Of a DNA stretch of 64,000 nucleotides, positions 46,027 through 55,747 are shown in pieces (the stretch's first letter is position 1; every line of letters begins with the position of its first letter). The notes under the pieces were generated by a model that saw nothing but the letters and a program-made list of their open reading frames with translations, ran no database searches and was not told where the DNA came from. Made by a program: the position numbers and the translations under genes. Origin of the DNA: Streptomyces sp. S.PB5 (GTDB taxonomy: Bacteria > Actinomycetota > Actinomycetes > Streptomycetales > Streptomycetaceae); assembly GCF_030403745.1 (NCBI RefSeq), contig NZ_JAQMWP010000006.1, positions 434,001-498,000 on the forward strand, written 5' to 3'.

Positions 46027-48281
46027 GCCGGACGCCTCTGGACACGGTCGAGCACGCGGCCGCGACCCCCGACGTCGAGCTGCCCTGGGCCGAACTCGGC
46101 CTGAAGAAGGACGAGTACGAGCGGGTCGTCGAGATCCTCGGCCGCCGCCCCACGGGCGCGGAGCTGGCCATGTACTCCGTCATGTGGTCCGAGCACTGCT
46201 CGTACAAGTCCTCCAAGGTCCACCTCCGCCAGTTCGGTGAGAAGGCCCCGCAGAGCGATGCGCTGCTCGTCGGCATCGGCGAGAACGCGGGCGTGGTGGA
46301 CGTCGGTCAGGGCTACGCGGTCACCTTCAAGGTCGAGTCGCACAACCACCCCTCCTACGTCGAGCCCTACCAGGGCGCGGCCACGGGTGTCGGCGGCATC
46401 GTCCGCGACATCATCGCGATGGGCGCGCGGCCGGTGGCCGTGGTCGACCCGCTGCGCTTCGGTGCGGCCGACCACCCGGACACCAAGCGAGTACTCCCCG
46501 GTGTCGTCGCCGGCATCGGCGGCTACGGCAACTGCCTGGGCCTGCCCAACATCGGCGGCGAGGTCGTCTTCGACTCCTGCTACCAGGGCAACCCGCTGGT
46601 CAACGCCGGTGCCATCGGCGTCATGCGGCACGAGGACATCCACCTCGCGAAGGCGTCCGGCGCGGGCAACAAGGTCATCCTGTACGGGGCCCGCACCGGC
46701 GGCGACGGCATCGGCGGCGCCTCCATCCTCGCCTCCGAGACCTTCGACGACGCCAAGCCCTCGAAGCGCCCGGCGGTCCAGGTCGGCGACCCCTTCCAGG
46801 AGAAGCTCCTCATCGAGTGCACCCTGGAGGCCTTCAAGGAGAAGCTGGTCGTCGGCATCCAGGACCTCGGTGCGGCGGGCCTGTCCTGCGCCACGTCCGA
46901 GCTGGCCTCCAACGGCTCCGGCGGTATGCGGGTCACCCTGGACGACGTACCGCTGCGCGACTCCACGCTCTCGCCCGAGGAGATCCTCATGAGCGAGTCG
47001 CAGGAACGCATGTGCGCGGTCGTGGAGCCGGAGAAGGTGGACCGGTTCCTGGAGATCTGCGACAAGTGGGACGTCATCGCCACCGTCATCGGTGAGGTCA
47101 CCGACGGCGACCGCCTCGAAATCTTCTGGCACGGCGGCAAGATCGTCGACGTCGACCCGCGCACGGTCGCGCACGACGGCCCGGTCTACGAGCGCCCGTA
47201 CGCCCGCCCGTCCTGGCAGGACGAGCTCCAGGCGGACGACGCCAACCGGCTGCCCCGGCCGACGACTTCGGCGGAACTCCGGGACCAGGTCCTGAAGCTG
47301 GTGTCGTCCCCCAACCAGGCCTCCAAGAAGTGGATCACGTCCCAGTACGACCACTTCGTGCAGGGCAACACGGTGCTGGCCCAGCCGGAGGACTCCGGCA
47401 TGATCCGCATCGACGAGGAGACCGGCCTCGGCGTCGCCATCGCGACGGACGGCAACGGCCGTTACGCGAAGCTGGACCCGTACGCGGGTGCCCAGTTGGC
47501 CCTGTCGGAGGCGTACCGCAATGTCGCCACGACGGGCGCCAAGCCGCTCGCGGTGTCGGACTGCCTGAACTTCGGCTCGCCCGAAGACCCGGCGGTGATG
47601 TGGCAGTTCGCGGAGGCCATCCGTGGACTGGCGGATGCCTGCCAGCAGTTGGGCACGCCGGTGACCGGCGGCAACGTCTCGCTCTACAACCAGACGGGCG
47701 AGGCGGCCATCCACCCGACCCCGGTCGTGGCCGTGCTGGGCGTCATCGACGATGTCGCCCGCCGCACCCCGGTCGCCTTCCAGGAGGAGGGCCAGCTGCT
47801 CTACCTCCTCGGCGACACGGCTGAGGAGTTCGGCGGCTCGGCCTGGTCGCAGGTGGTCCACGACCACCTGGGCGGCCTCCCCCCGAAGGTGGACCTGGAG
47901 CGTGAGCGCCTCCTCGCGGAGATCCTCATCTCGGCCTCCCGCGACGGCATGATCGACTCCGCGCACGACCTCTCCGACGGCGGTCTGATCCAGGCGGTCG
48001 TGGAGTCGGCGCTGCTCGGCGGCAAGGGCGCGCGTCTGGTCGTACCGGACGGGCTCGACGCCTTCACCTTCCTGTTCTCGGAGTCGGCGGGCCGCGCGGT
48101 CGTCGCCGTACCGCGCTCCGAGGAGGTCCGCTTCAACGACATGTGCGGCGCCAGGGGTCTCCCGGTCACCCGCATCGGTGTCGTGGACGGCGAGACGGTA
48201 GAGCTCCAGGGCGAGTTCGAGCTGCCCCTGGAGGAGCTGCGCAAGGCGCACGAGGGGACGATCCCGGCGCTGCTGGCGTAG
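46023..48281 (+). CDS. purL: FGAM synthetase large subunit PurL
   Basis: The 752-residue short-form PurL (with separate PurS and PurQ) catalyses conversion of FGAR to FGAM with ATP. Visible are MWSEHCSYKSSK near residue 57, ESHNHPSYVEPYQGAATG, and the second AIR-synthase-like repeat (GSPEDPAVMWQF, TPVTGGNVSLYNQ). Its start overlaps purQ (ATGA) and a terminator follows. Confidence 0.97.
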   Translation: MSRTPLDTVEHAAATPDVELPWAELGLKKDEYERVVEILGRRPTGAELAMYSVMWSEHCSYKSSKVHLRQFGEKAPQSDALLVGIGENAGVVDVGQGYAVTFKVESHNHPSYVEPYQGAATGVGGIVRDIIAMGARPVAVVDPLRFGAADHPDTKRVLPGVVAGIGGYGNCLGLPNIGGEVVFDSCYQGNPLVNAGAIGVMRHEDIHLAKASGAGNKVILYGARTGGDGIGGASILASETFDDAKPSKRPAVQVGDPFQEKLLIECTLEAFKEKLVVGIQDLGAAGLSCATSELASNGSGGMRVTLDDVPLRDSTLSPEEILMSESQERMCAVVEPEKVDRFLEICDKWDVIATVIGEVTDGDRLEIFWHGGKIVDVDPRTVAHDGPVYERPYARPSWQDELQADDANRLPRPTTSAELRDQVLKLVSSPNQASKKWITSQYDHFVQGNTVLAQPEDSGMIRIDEETGLGVAIATDGNGRYAKLDPYAGAQLALSEAYRNVATTGAKPLAVSDCLNFGSPEDPAVMWQFAEAIRGLADACQQLGTPVTGGNVSLYNQTGEAAIHPTPVVAVLGVIDDVARRTPVAFQEEGQLLYLLGDTAEEFGGSAWSQVVHDHLGGLPPKVDLERERLLAEILISASRDGMIDSAHDLSDGGLIQAVVESALLGGKGARLVVPDGLDAFTFLFSESAGRAVVAVPRSEEVRFNDMCGARGLPVTRIGVVDGETVELQGEFELPLEELRKAHEGTIPALLA

Positions 48282-48297
48282 TCCCTCGTACGACATG

Positions 48298-48330
48298 AAG
48301 GTCCCGTCCGACTCACGGACGGGACCTTTT
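48298..48330 (+). terminator. Terminator of the purSQL operon
   Basis: AAGGTCCCGTCCG (48298–48310) pairs with CGGACGGGACCTT (48316–48328) around a five-base loop and ends in TTTT, 16 bp past the purL stop. Confidence 0.92.
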
Positions 48331-48333
48331 CGT

Positions 48334-48918
48334 CTACCGCACGTAGTTCTTGAGGATCTCCGTGTCGAGCTCGATGCCGATCGGGTCGGGGAGGAGTACC
48401 TTCTCGCCGAACTTCGCGGTGTGGATGTCGCGGTAGCCGCCGACCTGTCGATCCGTGTTGCCGTGCACGGTGACCGTGGAGGAGTCCCGGTCGATCAAGA
48501 CGTACAGGGGGATTCCGGCCTGGCCGTACGCGGTCGGCTTCTCGTGCCGGTCCCTGCGGTCGGTGTCTGAGTCGTACAAGGTGACCTCTACGACCATGAG
48601 CGTGCCGTCCGGGTCGGACCACTCACCATGTCCTGCGAAGTGAGCCTCGGGCGCGAGCACGGCGTCGGGTTTTGCCCTGCCCTCTCGATGCGCCTCCACC
48701 TGGAGCCCTCGGCCGTGGTACAGGTCCAGATCGGGCCTGGCCTGCATACAGGGTCGGGCCAGCCAGGACACGATGGTGCTGTGGTTCCCGTCCGCAGCCT
48801 TCTTGACTCCGATCCGTCCGTCGATGAACTCCAGCGTGACGGTCTCTGGAGCGGCGAAGGCGATCGTTTCGAACTCCTGCACCGACATCTGAGGCATGTG
48901 CTCGGCCATAGCCGTCAT
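48334..48918 (-). CDS. Uma2-family PD-(D/E)XK protein
   Basis: The 194-residue protein has the restriction-endonuclease-like core: KPDAVLAPEAHF (Asp), VVEVTLYDSDTD (Glu-Val), followed by the family's conserved RHEKPTAYGQAGIPLYVLID. Uma2 proteins are abundant in Streptomyces and cyanobacteria but their role is not settled. It converges on purL, sharing the terminator region. Start at ATG 48918; ATG 48909 is an alternative. Confidence 0.85.
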   Translation of the reverse strand: MTAMAEHMPQMSVQEFETIAFAAPETVTLEFIDGRIGVKKAADGNHSTIVSWLARPCMQARPDLDLYHGRGLQVEAHREGRAKPDAVLAPEAHFAGHGEWSDPDGTLMVVEVTLYDSDTDRRDRHEKPTAYGQAGIPLYVLIDRDSSTVTVHGNTDRQVGGYRDIHTAKFGEKVLLPDPIGIELDTEILKNYVR

Positions 48919-48976
48919 GTTGCACCGTTCGTCGTCGATTCCCTGCACGGGTGATCGACCCTGGCCCGCTGCCCCG

Positions 48977-49171
48977 TCATGTGCGCCGCCTGGACCTGCC
49001 GCAGATGATGTACGGCCACGGGCCACCCATGCCGAACGGCATGTAGGCCACGTCCTGCTCCGGTTCGGGCGCGACCGGGTCCGGCGGAGGCGGTACGGCG
49101 TCCGGCCTGAGCAGTAAGAGGAGGGCGAGCGATGCAAGCAGGCCGGCGGCGCAGCTGAGGAGCGGGATCAC
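48977..49171 (-). CDS. Small membrane protein, function unknown
   Basis: The 64-residue product has one N-terminal membrane span (MIPLLSCAAGLLASLALLLL), a Pro-rich stretch and a Gly/Trp-containing tail (FGMGGPWPYI). The GTG start overlaps the stop of the preceding gene by four bases, which supports a coupled real gene. Confidence 0.55.
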   Translation of the reverse strand: MIPLLSCAAGLLASLALLLLLRPDAVPPPPDPVAPEPEQDVAYMPFGMGGPWPYIICGRSRRRT

Positions 49172-49431
49172 TTGCGGCTCGCCTCCCGCACCAACTCGGT
49201 GTCCGAGACCAGCGCTTGGCGCTCGGTGTGGTCGTCGAGCCGGACCCAGAGGAAGGCGCGCTCGGCATCCACACCGGCGTAGCCGGAGCCGACCTGGACG
49301 ACGACTCCCTCGAAGGGTTCCGGGTGTTCGCGGCGGTGGGGGTCGGGCGGGACGTAGGTGGTGCCGCGGACTCGGTCGCCGATGAGGAAGGGGGCGTCGG
49401 TGCGGGGGCGGGGGCTGTTTTGGCTGGTCAT
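49168..49431 (-). CDS. Conserved hypothetical, SH3-like small protein
   Basis: The 87-residue protein (MTSQNSPRPRTDAPFLIGD, then RVRGTTYVPPDPHRREHPEP and GVVVQVGSGYAGVD) has a beta-rich pattern suggestive of an SH3-like barrel. No family is recognised. ATG at 49431 was chosen because the sequence before it is charged and not conserved-looking. It overlaps the membrane-protein gene downstream. Confidence 0.6.
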   Translation of the reverse strand: MTSQNSPRPRTDAPFLIGDRVRGTTYVPPDPHRREHPEPFEGVVVQVGSGYAGVDAERAFLWVRLDDHTERQALVSDTELVREASRK

Positions 49432-49644
49432 GGGTTCACGTTCGCGCTTGATCCAGCCCTGTCGCAATAGAACGTAAAAATTCCACGAGAACTGGCAATT
49501 GCCGGAAGGGTGGCATAGGCCTGCGCAACACAGGCATGCGGTGTCACACTCGGGGCACGAGCCGTGATCTACAGGGCACGGGGAGTCAACTGCCGGGCAT
49601 CGGCATACTGTTGGCGGGCATGACCGCAGAAGGGGCGGGCAGGA

Positions 49645-50541
49645 GTGGCGACGAAGACGGGACCGACCATCCGTCGTATGCAGCTGGGCCAGGAGCTGCG
49701 CCGACTACGCCAGAACGCTCCTCGGGAGGACGGCGATGGACATGGTCTGACGCTGGCACAGGCCGTGAAAGGGCTCGGCTTCACGGAGTCGAAGCTCTAT
49801 CGCGTAGAAAACGGACTCACCGGCCTGCCCAAGGTCCAGGACCTCAAGGAGCTGCTGGACCGGTACGGGCTCACGAACCCCGAGGACGTGGAGTTCCTGC
49901 TGGAGGTCCACAAGAACTCTCTGCAACGGGGTTGGTGGTCGCCGTACCGGAGTCTCATGCCGTCGGGCTTCGGTATGAGCGTGGGCCTGGAGGGCGACGC
50001 CAAGATCCTCCGTGTCTACCAACCGGACGTGATCTTCGGGCTGTTCCAGACCGAGGCGTACGCCCGTGCGCAGTTCGAAGTCGCCAAGCCGGTCGACGAG
50101 CGCACTACGGAGTTCGTTGAACGGAACATCGAGATCCGCATGAGACGCCAGGAGGCCATCACCCGAAGCGACCGTCCGGTCGAGGTCCACGCGATCCTCG
50201 ACGAGGCCGCAGTGCGGCGTGTTGTGGGCGGCTACGACGCCATGCGTGAACAGTACGAGCGCTTGGCTGGGTTGGCCGCTCTGGACCATGTGACCGTACA
50301 GATCCTTCCGATGTCCCAACCGGTCTACCGTGCGCGGGACAACTTCATCCTGATGGAGTTCGAGCCGCCGCTGCCGAAGGTGGTGAGCGTGGACGTACAG
50401 GACGGTGTGAGCGTCGCGGACAAGGACACGGAGATCTGGAAGTACTCGCGCAGGTTCGATGCCATGCGCGCTGAAGCCGCCCCGGCTCGCGAAACGCCGG
50501 GCTTCCTGCACCGACTAGCACAAGACCTGGAACAGTCATGA
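49645..50541 (+). CDS. XRE-family regulator with DUF5753 sensor domain (WhiJ-like)
   Basis: The 298-residue protein starts at GTG. An N-terminal XRE helix-turn-helix (residues 10–70: TLAQAVKGLGFTESKLYRVE) precedes the DUF5753 domain (WWSPYRSLMP, YQPDVIFGLFQTEAYA, then QILPMSQPVYRARDN). In Streptomyces these proteins act in pairs with DUF397 partners, as with WhiJ, to control development. The DUF397 gene follows with an ATGA overlap. Confidence 0.92.
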   Translation: MATKTGPTIRRMQLGQELRRLRQNAPREDGDGHGLTLAQAVKGLGFTESKLYRVENGLTGLPKVQDLKELLDRYGLTNPEDVEFLLEVHKNSLQRGWWSPYRSLMPSGFGMSVGLEGDAKILRVYQPDVIFGLFQTEAYARAQFEVAKPVDERTTEFVERNIEIRMRRQEAITRSDRPVEVHAILDEAAVRRVVGGYDAMREQYERLAGLAALDHVTVQILPMSQPVYRARDNFILMEFEPPLPKVVSVDVQDGVSVADKDTEIWKYSRRFDAMRAEAAPARETPGFLHRLAQDLEQS

Positions 50542-50774
50542 GTACTCACCCCAAGGCCCTCGAACTAGCCGCAGAAGAGACGTGGTTCAAGTCCACCTAC
50601 AGCGGTGACGACGGCAGCAGCTGCGTCGAGATAGCCAACCTCACCCCCACCCACCCCCTCATCGCCGTCCGCGACTCCAAACTCCCCCACGGCCCCGCCC
50701 TCGCCCTCCCCCCGCAGTCCTTCGCCGCGTTCGTGGACCACGTACGGCAACGAGGCACCGGTGCGTCTGCGTAA
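50538..50774 (+). CDS. DUF397-domain partner protein
   Basis: The 78-residue protein has the DUF397 pattern WFKSTYSGDDGSSCVEIA and AVRDSK, followed by FAAFVDHVR. It is the likely partner of the upstream XRE regulator, with which it overlaps. It also overlaps the following acetyltransferase by 14 bp. Confidence 0.92.
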   Translation: MSTHPKALELAAEETWFKSTYSGDDGSSCVEIANLTPTHPLIAVRDSKLPHGPALALPPQSFAAFVDHVRQRGTGASA

Positions 50775-51276
50775 CGTCACCCCGGACGACGTGGACGCCT
50801 ATGTCCGCATGCGCTGTGACCCCGTGATGATGAAGGAACTCGGCGGACCGGTACCCCGCGACGACATCGAGGACAAGGTCCGCCGGGACGCCGAGGAGGC
50901 CGCCGCCGACACCTCCTGGATCAAGATGATCGTCCCTGATCCGGGCAGACCGGAGGTCGTCGCGGGCAGCGTGTGCGTCTGGTCGCACGACCAGGACGAG
51001 AAACCGTTCTCCGAGATCGGCTGGATGGTCCTCCCCGAGTTCCAGGGCCGAGGCATCGGCAAGCTCGCCACCCGCATCCTCCTCGAAAGGGCCGGGGAAG
51101 ACGGCCGCTGGGGCGAGATCCACGCCTTCCCGGCGACGGGCAACGCCGCCTCGAACGGCATCTGCGCGGCTCTCGGCTTCCGCCTCCTCGGCGAGACCGA
51201 CGTGGACTTCGCCGGCCGGATCATCCACAGCAACCACTGGATGATCGACCCGCGTTCCGACCCGCCGAAGTCATAG
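50761..51276 (+). CDS. GNAT-family N-acetyltransferase
   Basis: The 171-residue protein starts at GTG and has the GNAT core: EIGWMVLPEFQGRGIGKLATRIL (residues about 82–104) for acetyl-CoA binding, then NAASNGICAALGFRLLGE. The substrate is unknown. Its 14-bp overlap with the DUF397 gene suggests it belongs to the same transcript. Confidence 0.87.
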   Translation: MRLRNVTPDDVDAYVRMRCDPVMMKELGGPVPRDDIEDKVRRDAEEAAADTSWIKMIVPDPGRPEVVAGSVCVWSHDQDEKPFSEIGWMVLPEFQGRGIGKLATRILLERAGEDGRWGEIHAFPATGNAASNGICAALGFRLLGETDVDFAGRIIHSNHWMIDPRSDPPKS

Positions 51277-51285
51277 GCTCACCCC

Positions 51286-52083
51286 ATGCCCCCGGCCAGA
51301 AGACGCCCCCGCACCTACAACCCCGCCAAGATCCGCACCGCGGTCCTCACCCAGTTCGGGAACGTACGCCAGGCCGTGGCCACCCTCACCGAGGCCCAGC
51401 TCGCCGCCCCCACCCGCCTCGGCGACTGGACCGTCCGCGACCTGGCCGCGCACATCACGATGGCCGTCGAGGCCATCAGCCGCGGCCTCGACCTCGACGA
51501 ACCGCCGAGCCGTGGCCTCGACCTCCTGGAGTGGCCCTTCACCACGGCCCCTCGCGCCGAGGGCATCTCCGACGACACCGAGGCACTCGCCGCAGCCTGC
51601 CCCGACCTCGACGCCCTCTTCGCCCGCACCGAGCAGCGCTTCACCGAGAGCCTCGACAAGGCCCCCGACAGCCGCCTGATCGGTAGCCGGACGGGCGCGA
51701 TGACCCTCACGGACTACCTGGTCACCCGCACCGTCGAACTCGTCGTCCACACCGACGACCTGAACGCCGCGGTCCCCGGCCTCGACATCCCGTACGACCG
51801 TCAGGCCCTCGCCGCCTGCACCCGCCTCCTCGCCGACGCCCTCGCCGCGAAGGCCCCCGGCGGCTCGACGGAGGTGCGGATCCCGCCGTACGCCGTGGTG
51901 CAGTGCGTGGAAGGCCCCCGCCACACCCGCGGCACCCCGCCGAACGTCGTCGAGACCGACCCGCTGACCTGGATCCGCCTCGCGACCGGCCGGGTGGTCT
52001 GGGCGGACGCCCTCGCGGACGCCGAGGTCAGCGCCAGCGGGGAGCGGGCCGATCTCGGAGAGTTCCTGCCGCTGATGAGGTGA
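51286..52083 (+). CDS. Maleylpyruvate-isomerase-family (DinB-like) protein, sterol-carrier type
   Basis: The 265-residue protein has the DinB-like helical core of mycothiol-dependent enzymes: LTEAQLAAPTRLGDWTVRDL and AAHI near residue 60, then VELVVHTDDL, where His residues would bind a metal. The C-terminal region (about 185–265) resembles a sterol-carrier-like domain. Whether it uses mycothiol is inferred. It begins nine bases past the GNAT stop and may be cotranscribed. Confidence 0.82.
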   Translation: MPPARRRPRTYNPAKIRTAVLTQFGNVRQAVATLTEAQLAAPTRLGDWTVRDLAAHITMAVEAISRGLDLDEPPSRGLDLLEWPFTTAPRAEGISDDTEALAAACPDLDALFARTEQRFTESLDKAPDSRLIGSRTGAMTLTDYLVTRTVELVVHTDDLNAAVPGLDIPYDRQALAACTRLLADALAAKAPGGSTEVRIPPYAVVQCVEGPRHTRGTPPNVVETDPLTWIRLATGRVVWADALADAEVSASGERADLGEFLPLMR

Positions 52084-52114
52084 ACCCATCAGGTGCCTCG
52101 TGCGTCCAAGGACC

Positions 52115-53014
52115 ATGAAGCAGACGACACGTGTGAAGTACGCCGTCGCCCTGGCCGGCACCGCGCTGCTGGCGGCCTGCGGCACGGAATCCGGCGGCGG
52201 CGGGGCCGGCGGCGAGGGGAAGGACGAGGGGAAGACCAAGGTCGCGAACACCGAGGACGTGATCGCGGACACCTACTGGGTGCCGCAGAAGGTGACCGTC
52301 GACGGCAAGACCTACACCCTCCCGAAGGACGACCGCTTCCGGGTCGACGAGGCCCACATCACCTTCAAGCCCGACAGCACCGACCCCGAGATGGGCGGCG
52401 GCGAGTCCGGCGGCACCGTGGGCTGCAACAGCTTCGGCGCCGACGTGGAGATCCAGGGCGACACCGTGAAGCTCACCGATCTCGCCTCGACGGCGATGGG
52501 CTGCCAGGGCCCGGTCGGAGAGTTCGAGTCGAAGTTCCTCAGCGTCTTCGACGGCACGCTCAAGGCCGCCGTCGAGGAGCCCGACGGGACCAGGACCCTC
52601 ACTCTGAGCGCCGCCGGCGGCGACAGCATCACCCTCCGCGAGGGCACCCCCCAACCGAGCCCGGCCCTCCAGGGCACCCGGTGGACCATCGACACCCTGC
52701 TCTCCGGCAAGGGAGACGACGCCACCGCCTCCTCCCTCCCCGAGGACGCGAAGGCCCATCTCACCCTCACCAAGGACGGCAAGGCCACCGGCAGCCTCGG
52801 CTGCAACACCTTCACCGCCGAGGCCACGGTCAAGGACGGCACCATCGAGTTCGGCCCCCTCGCGACCACGCGCAAGGTCTGCTCGCCGCCCGTGATGAAG
52901 ACCGAGCGCGAACTCACCGAAATCCTCGCGGACAAGGTCTCCTACCAGCAGAAACAGGATTCTCTGACCCTCACCGCGGCTTCCGGGAAGGGCCTCGTGG
53001 CCCGCACGGAGTAA
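52115..53014 (+). CDS. META-domain lipoprotein with two repeats
   Basis: The 299-residue protein has a signal peptide with lipobox LAAC (MKQTTRVKYAVALAGTALLA then AC). Two META domains follow, near residues 50–170 and 185–295. Each has a GCNSF/GCNTF signature and a Cys-containing MGCQGP/VCSPPV motif. META proteins are envelope lipoproteins, linked to heat-shock protein HslJ in enterics. Start at ATG 52115; AAGGA lies just before it. Confidence 0.87.
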   Translation: MKQTTRVKYAVALAGTALLAACGTESGGGGAGGEGKDEGKTKVANTEDVIADTYWVPQKVTVDGKTYTLPKDDRFRVDEAHITFKPDSTDPEMGGGESGGTVGCNSFGADVEIQGDTVKLTDLASTAMGCQGPVGEFESKFLSVFDGTLKAAVEEPDGTRTLTLSAAGGDSITLREGTPQPSPALQGTRWTIDTLLSGKGDDATASSLPEDAKAHLTLTKDGKATGSLGCNTFTAEATVKDGTIEFGPLATTRKVCSPPVMKTERELTEILADKVSYQQKQDSLTLTAASGKGLVARTE

Positions 53015-53071
53015 CCAAGCACACGTCCAGCGAATTCGGACCAGTGGACGACCTCGCCTACACTCGGGGAC

Positions 53072-54601
53072 GTGCCACGTGGTGACGGTCGACTCAATCA
53101 TGATCTGCTCCCCGGCGAGAAAGGCCCCCAGGACGCGTGTGGCGTCTTCGGTGTCTGGGCTCCGGGTGAAGAGGTCGCCAAGCTCACTTACTTCGGGCTC
53201 TACGCCCTCCAGCATCGGGGCCAGGAATCCGCGGGTATCGCGGTCAGCAACGGCTCCCAGATCCTCGTCTTCAAGGACATGGGCCTCGTTTCCCAGGTCT
53301 TCGACGAGACCTCTCTCGGTTCGCTCCAGGGTCATATCGCGGTCGGTCACGCCCGCTACTCGACCACCGGCGCCTCCGTGTGGGAGAACGCCCAGCCAAC
53401 GTTCCGTGCCACCGCGCACGGCTCGATCGCGCTCGGCCACAACGGCAACCTGGTCAACACGGCGCAGCTCGCCGAGATGGTCGCCGACCTCCCGAAGGAC
53501 ACCAACGGCCGCTCGACCCGGGTGGCCGCCACCAACGACACCGACCTGCTGACGGCCCTGCTGGCCGCCCAGGTCGACGAGGACGGCAAGCCCCTGACCA
53601 TCGAGGAGGCGGCCCACACCGTCCTCCCGCAGGTCCGCGGTGCCTTCTCACTCGTCTTCATGGACGAGCACACCCTCTACGCGGCCCGCGACCCCCAGGG
53701 CATCCGCCCGCTGGTCCTCGGCCGCCTGGAGCGCGGCTGGGTCGTCGCCTCGGAGTCCGCCGCCCTCGACATCTGCGGCGCCTCCTACGTCCGCGAGATC
53801 GAGCCGGGCGAGTTCGTCGCCATCGACGAGAACGGCCTGCGCACCTCCCGCTTCGCGGAAGCGAAGCCCAAGGGCTGTGTCTTCGAGTACGTCTATCTCG
53901 CCCGCCCCGACACCGACATCGCCGGCCGCAACGTCTACCTCTCCCGCGTGGAGATGGGCCGCAAGCTGGCGAAGGAAGCCCCTGTCGAGGCCGACCTGGT
54001 CATAGCGACCCCGGAATCCGGCACCCCGGCCGCCATCGGCTACGCGGAAGCCTCCGGAATCCCCTTCGGCGCGGGTCTGGTGAAGAACGCCTATGTGGGC
54101 CGTACCTTCATCCAGCCCTCCCAGACGATCCGCCAGCTCGGTATCCGCCTCAAGCTGAACCCGCTGAAGGAAGTCATCAAGGGCAAGCGCCTGGTCGTCG
54201 TCGACGACTCGATCGTGCGCGGCAACACCCAGCGGGCCCTGGTCCGCATGCTGCGCGAGGCGGGCGCCGCCGAGGTCCACATCCGGATCTCCTCGCCGCC
54301 CGTGAAGTGGCCCTGCTTCTTCGGCATCGACTTCGCCACCCGCGCCGAGCTCATCGCCAACGGCATGACCATCGACGAGATCGGCACCTCGCTGGGCGCC
54401 GACTCCCTGGCGTACATCTCCATCGACGGCATGATCGAGGCGACCACCATCGCCAAGCCGAACCTCTGCCGCGCCTGCTTCGACGGTGAGTACCCGATGG
54501 AGCTCCCGGACCCCGAGCTGCTCGGCAAGCAGCTCCTGGAGACCGAGCTGGCCGCAGGGCCCGCCGCCACGGCCGCGGCCGACGCGATCCGTCGCCCGTA
54601 G
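53072..54601 (+). CDS. purF: Amidophosphoribosyltransferase
   Basis: The 509-residue first enzyme of purine synthesis makes phosphoribosylamine from PRPP and glutamine. After a short propeptide, DACGVFG supplies the N-terminal Cys nucleophile. The PRPP site is VVVDDSIVRGNTQ near residue 370. Four Cys typical of the Fe–S type are visible, including PCFFGID and CRACFDGEYP. GTG start without a ribosome binding site, and TACACT (53059–53064) seven bases before it, suggest leaderless translation. Confidence 0.96.
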   Translation: MPRGDGRLNHDLLPGEKGPQDACGVFGVWAPGEEVAKLTYFGLYALQHRGQESAGIAVSNGSQILVFKDMGLVSQVFDETSLGSLQGHIAVGHARYSTTGASVWENAQPTFRATAHGSIALGHNGNLVNTAQLAEMVADLPKDTNGRSTRVAATNDTDLLTALLAAQVDEDGKPLTIEEAAHTVLPQVRGAFSLVFMDEHTLYAARDPQGIRPLVLGRLERGWVVASESAALDICGASYVREIEPGEFVAIDENGLRTSRFAEAKPKGCVFEYVYLARPDTDIAGRNVYLSRVEMGRKLAKEAPVEADLVIATPESGTPAAIGYAEASGIPFGAGLVKNAYVGRTFIQPSQTIRQLGIRLKLNPLKEVIKGKRLVVVDDSIVRGNTQRALVRMLREAGAAEVHIRISSPPVKWPCFFGIDFATRAELIANGMTIDEIGTSLGADSLAYISIDGMIEATTIAKPNLCRACFDGEYPMELPDPELLGKQLLETELAAGPAATAAADAIRRP

Positions 54602-54645
54602 CCGGTCCGTCCTACCTGCAGTACGACACGAAAGTTCTCACCGTC

Positions 54646-55728
54646 ATGTCTGAGACAACTGGTGCCAGCTACGCAGCTGCTTCTTACAAAACAGCAGGTG
54701 TCGACATCGAAGCGGGCGACCGCGCCGTAGAGCTGATGAAGGAGTGGGTGAAGAAGACCCAGCGCCCCGAGGTCCTCGGCGGCCTCGGCGGTTTCGCCGG
54801 TCTCTTCGACGCCTCCGCCCTCAAGAACTACGAGCGCCCCCTGCTCGCCTCGGCGACCGACGGCGTCGGCACGAAGGTCGACATCGCGCGCCAGTTGGGC
54901 GTCTACGACACGATCGGCCACGACCTGGTCGCGATGGTCATGGACGACATCGTGGTGTGCGGCGCCGAGCCGCTGTTCATGACCGACTACATCTGCGTCG
55001 GCAAGGTCCACCCCGAGCGGGTCGCCGCGATCGTCAAGGGCATCGCCGAGGGCTGTGTCCTCGCCGGCTGCGCCCTCGTCGGCGGCGAGACGGCCGAGCA
55101 CCCCGGTCTCCTCGGCCCGGACGACTTCGACGTCGCCGGCGCCGGTACGGGCGTCGTGGAGGCCGACCGGCTGCTGGGCCCGGATCGCATCCGTACGGGT
55201 GATGCGGTCATCGCCATGGCCGCCTCCGGTCTTCACTCGAACGGGTACTCGCTCGTCCGCCACGTCCTGCTGAACCAGGCGGGCCTGTCCCTGGACGCCC
55301 GGATCGAGGAGCTCGGCCGCACCCTCGGCGAGGAGCTCCTGGAGCCGACCAAGATCTACTCGCTGGACTGCCTGGCGCTGACCCGCACCACGGACGTCCA
55401 CGCGTACAGCCATGTCACGGGCGGCGGCCTGGCCGCGAATCTCGCCAGGGTCATCCCGGACGACCTGCACGCGATCGTCGACCGCTCCACCTGGACCCCG
55501 GCCCCGATCTTCGACCTCGTCGGCAAGACGGGTCAGGTCGAGCGCCTGGAGCTGGAGAAGACCCTCAACATGGGCGTCGGCATGATCGCGATCGTCCCGG
55601 AGGACTCGGCGGACGTGGCCCTGAGGACCCTGGCCGATCGCGGTGTCGAAGCCTGGGTGGCAGGCGAGATCACGGCACGCGGCGACCACGCCACCGGTGC
55701 GGAGATGGTGGGTGACTACGCCGTCTGA
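54646..55728 (+). CDS. purM: AIR synthetase
   Basis: The 360-residue enzyme closes FGAM to AIR using ATP. It contains GFAGLFD, ATDGVGTKVDIA, the dimer motif FMTDYICVGK and HVTGGGLAANLARV. It starts 44 bp after purF and is probably cotranscribed. Confidence 0.96.
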   Translation: MSETTGASYAAASYKTAGVDIEAGDRAVELMKEWVKKTQRPEVLGGLGGFAGLFDASALKNYERPLLASATDGVGTKVDIARQLGVYDTIGHDLVAMVMDDIVVCGAEPLFMTDYICVGKVHPERVAAIVKGIAEGCVLAGCALVGGETAEHPGLLGPDDFDVAGAGTGVVEADRLLGPDRIRTGDAVIAMAASGLHSNGYSLVRHVLLNQAGLSLDARIEELGRTLGEELLEPTKIYSLDCLALTRTTDVHAYSHVTGGGLAANLARVIPDDLHAIVDRSTWTPAPIFDLVGKTGQVERLELEKTLNMGVGMIAIVPEDSADVALRTLADRGVEAWVAGEITARGDHATGAEMVGDYAV

Positions 55729-55747
55729 CGCGCAGGAGCAGCGCAAA

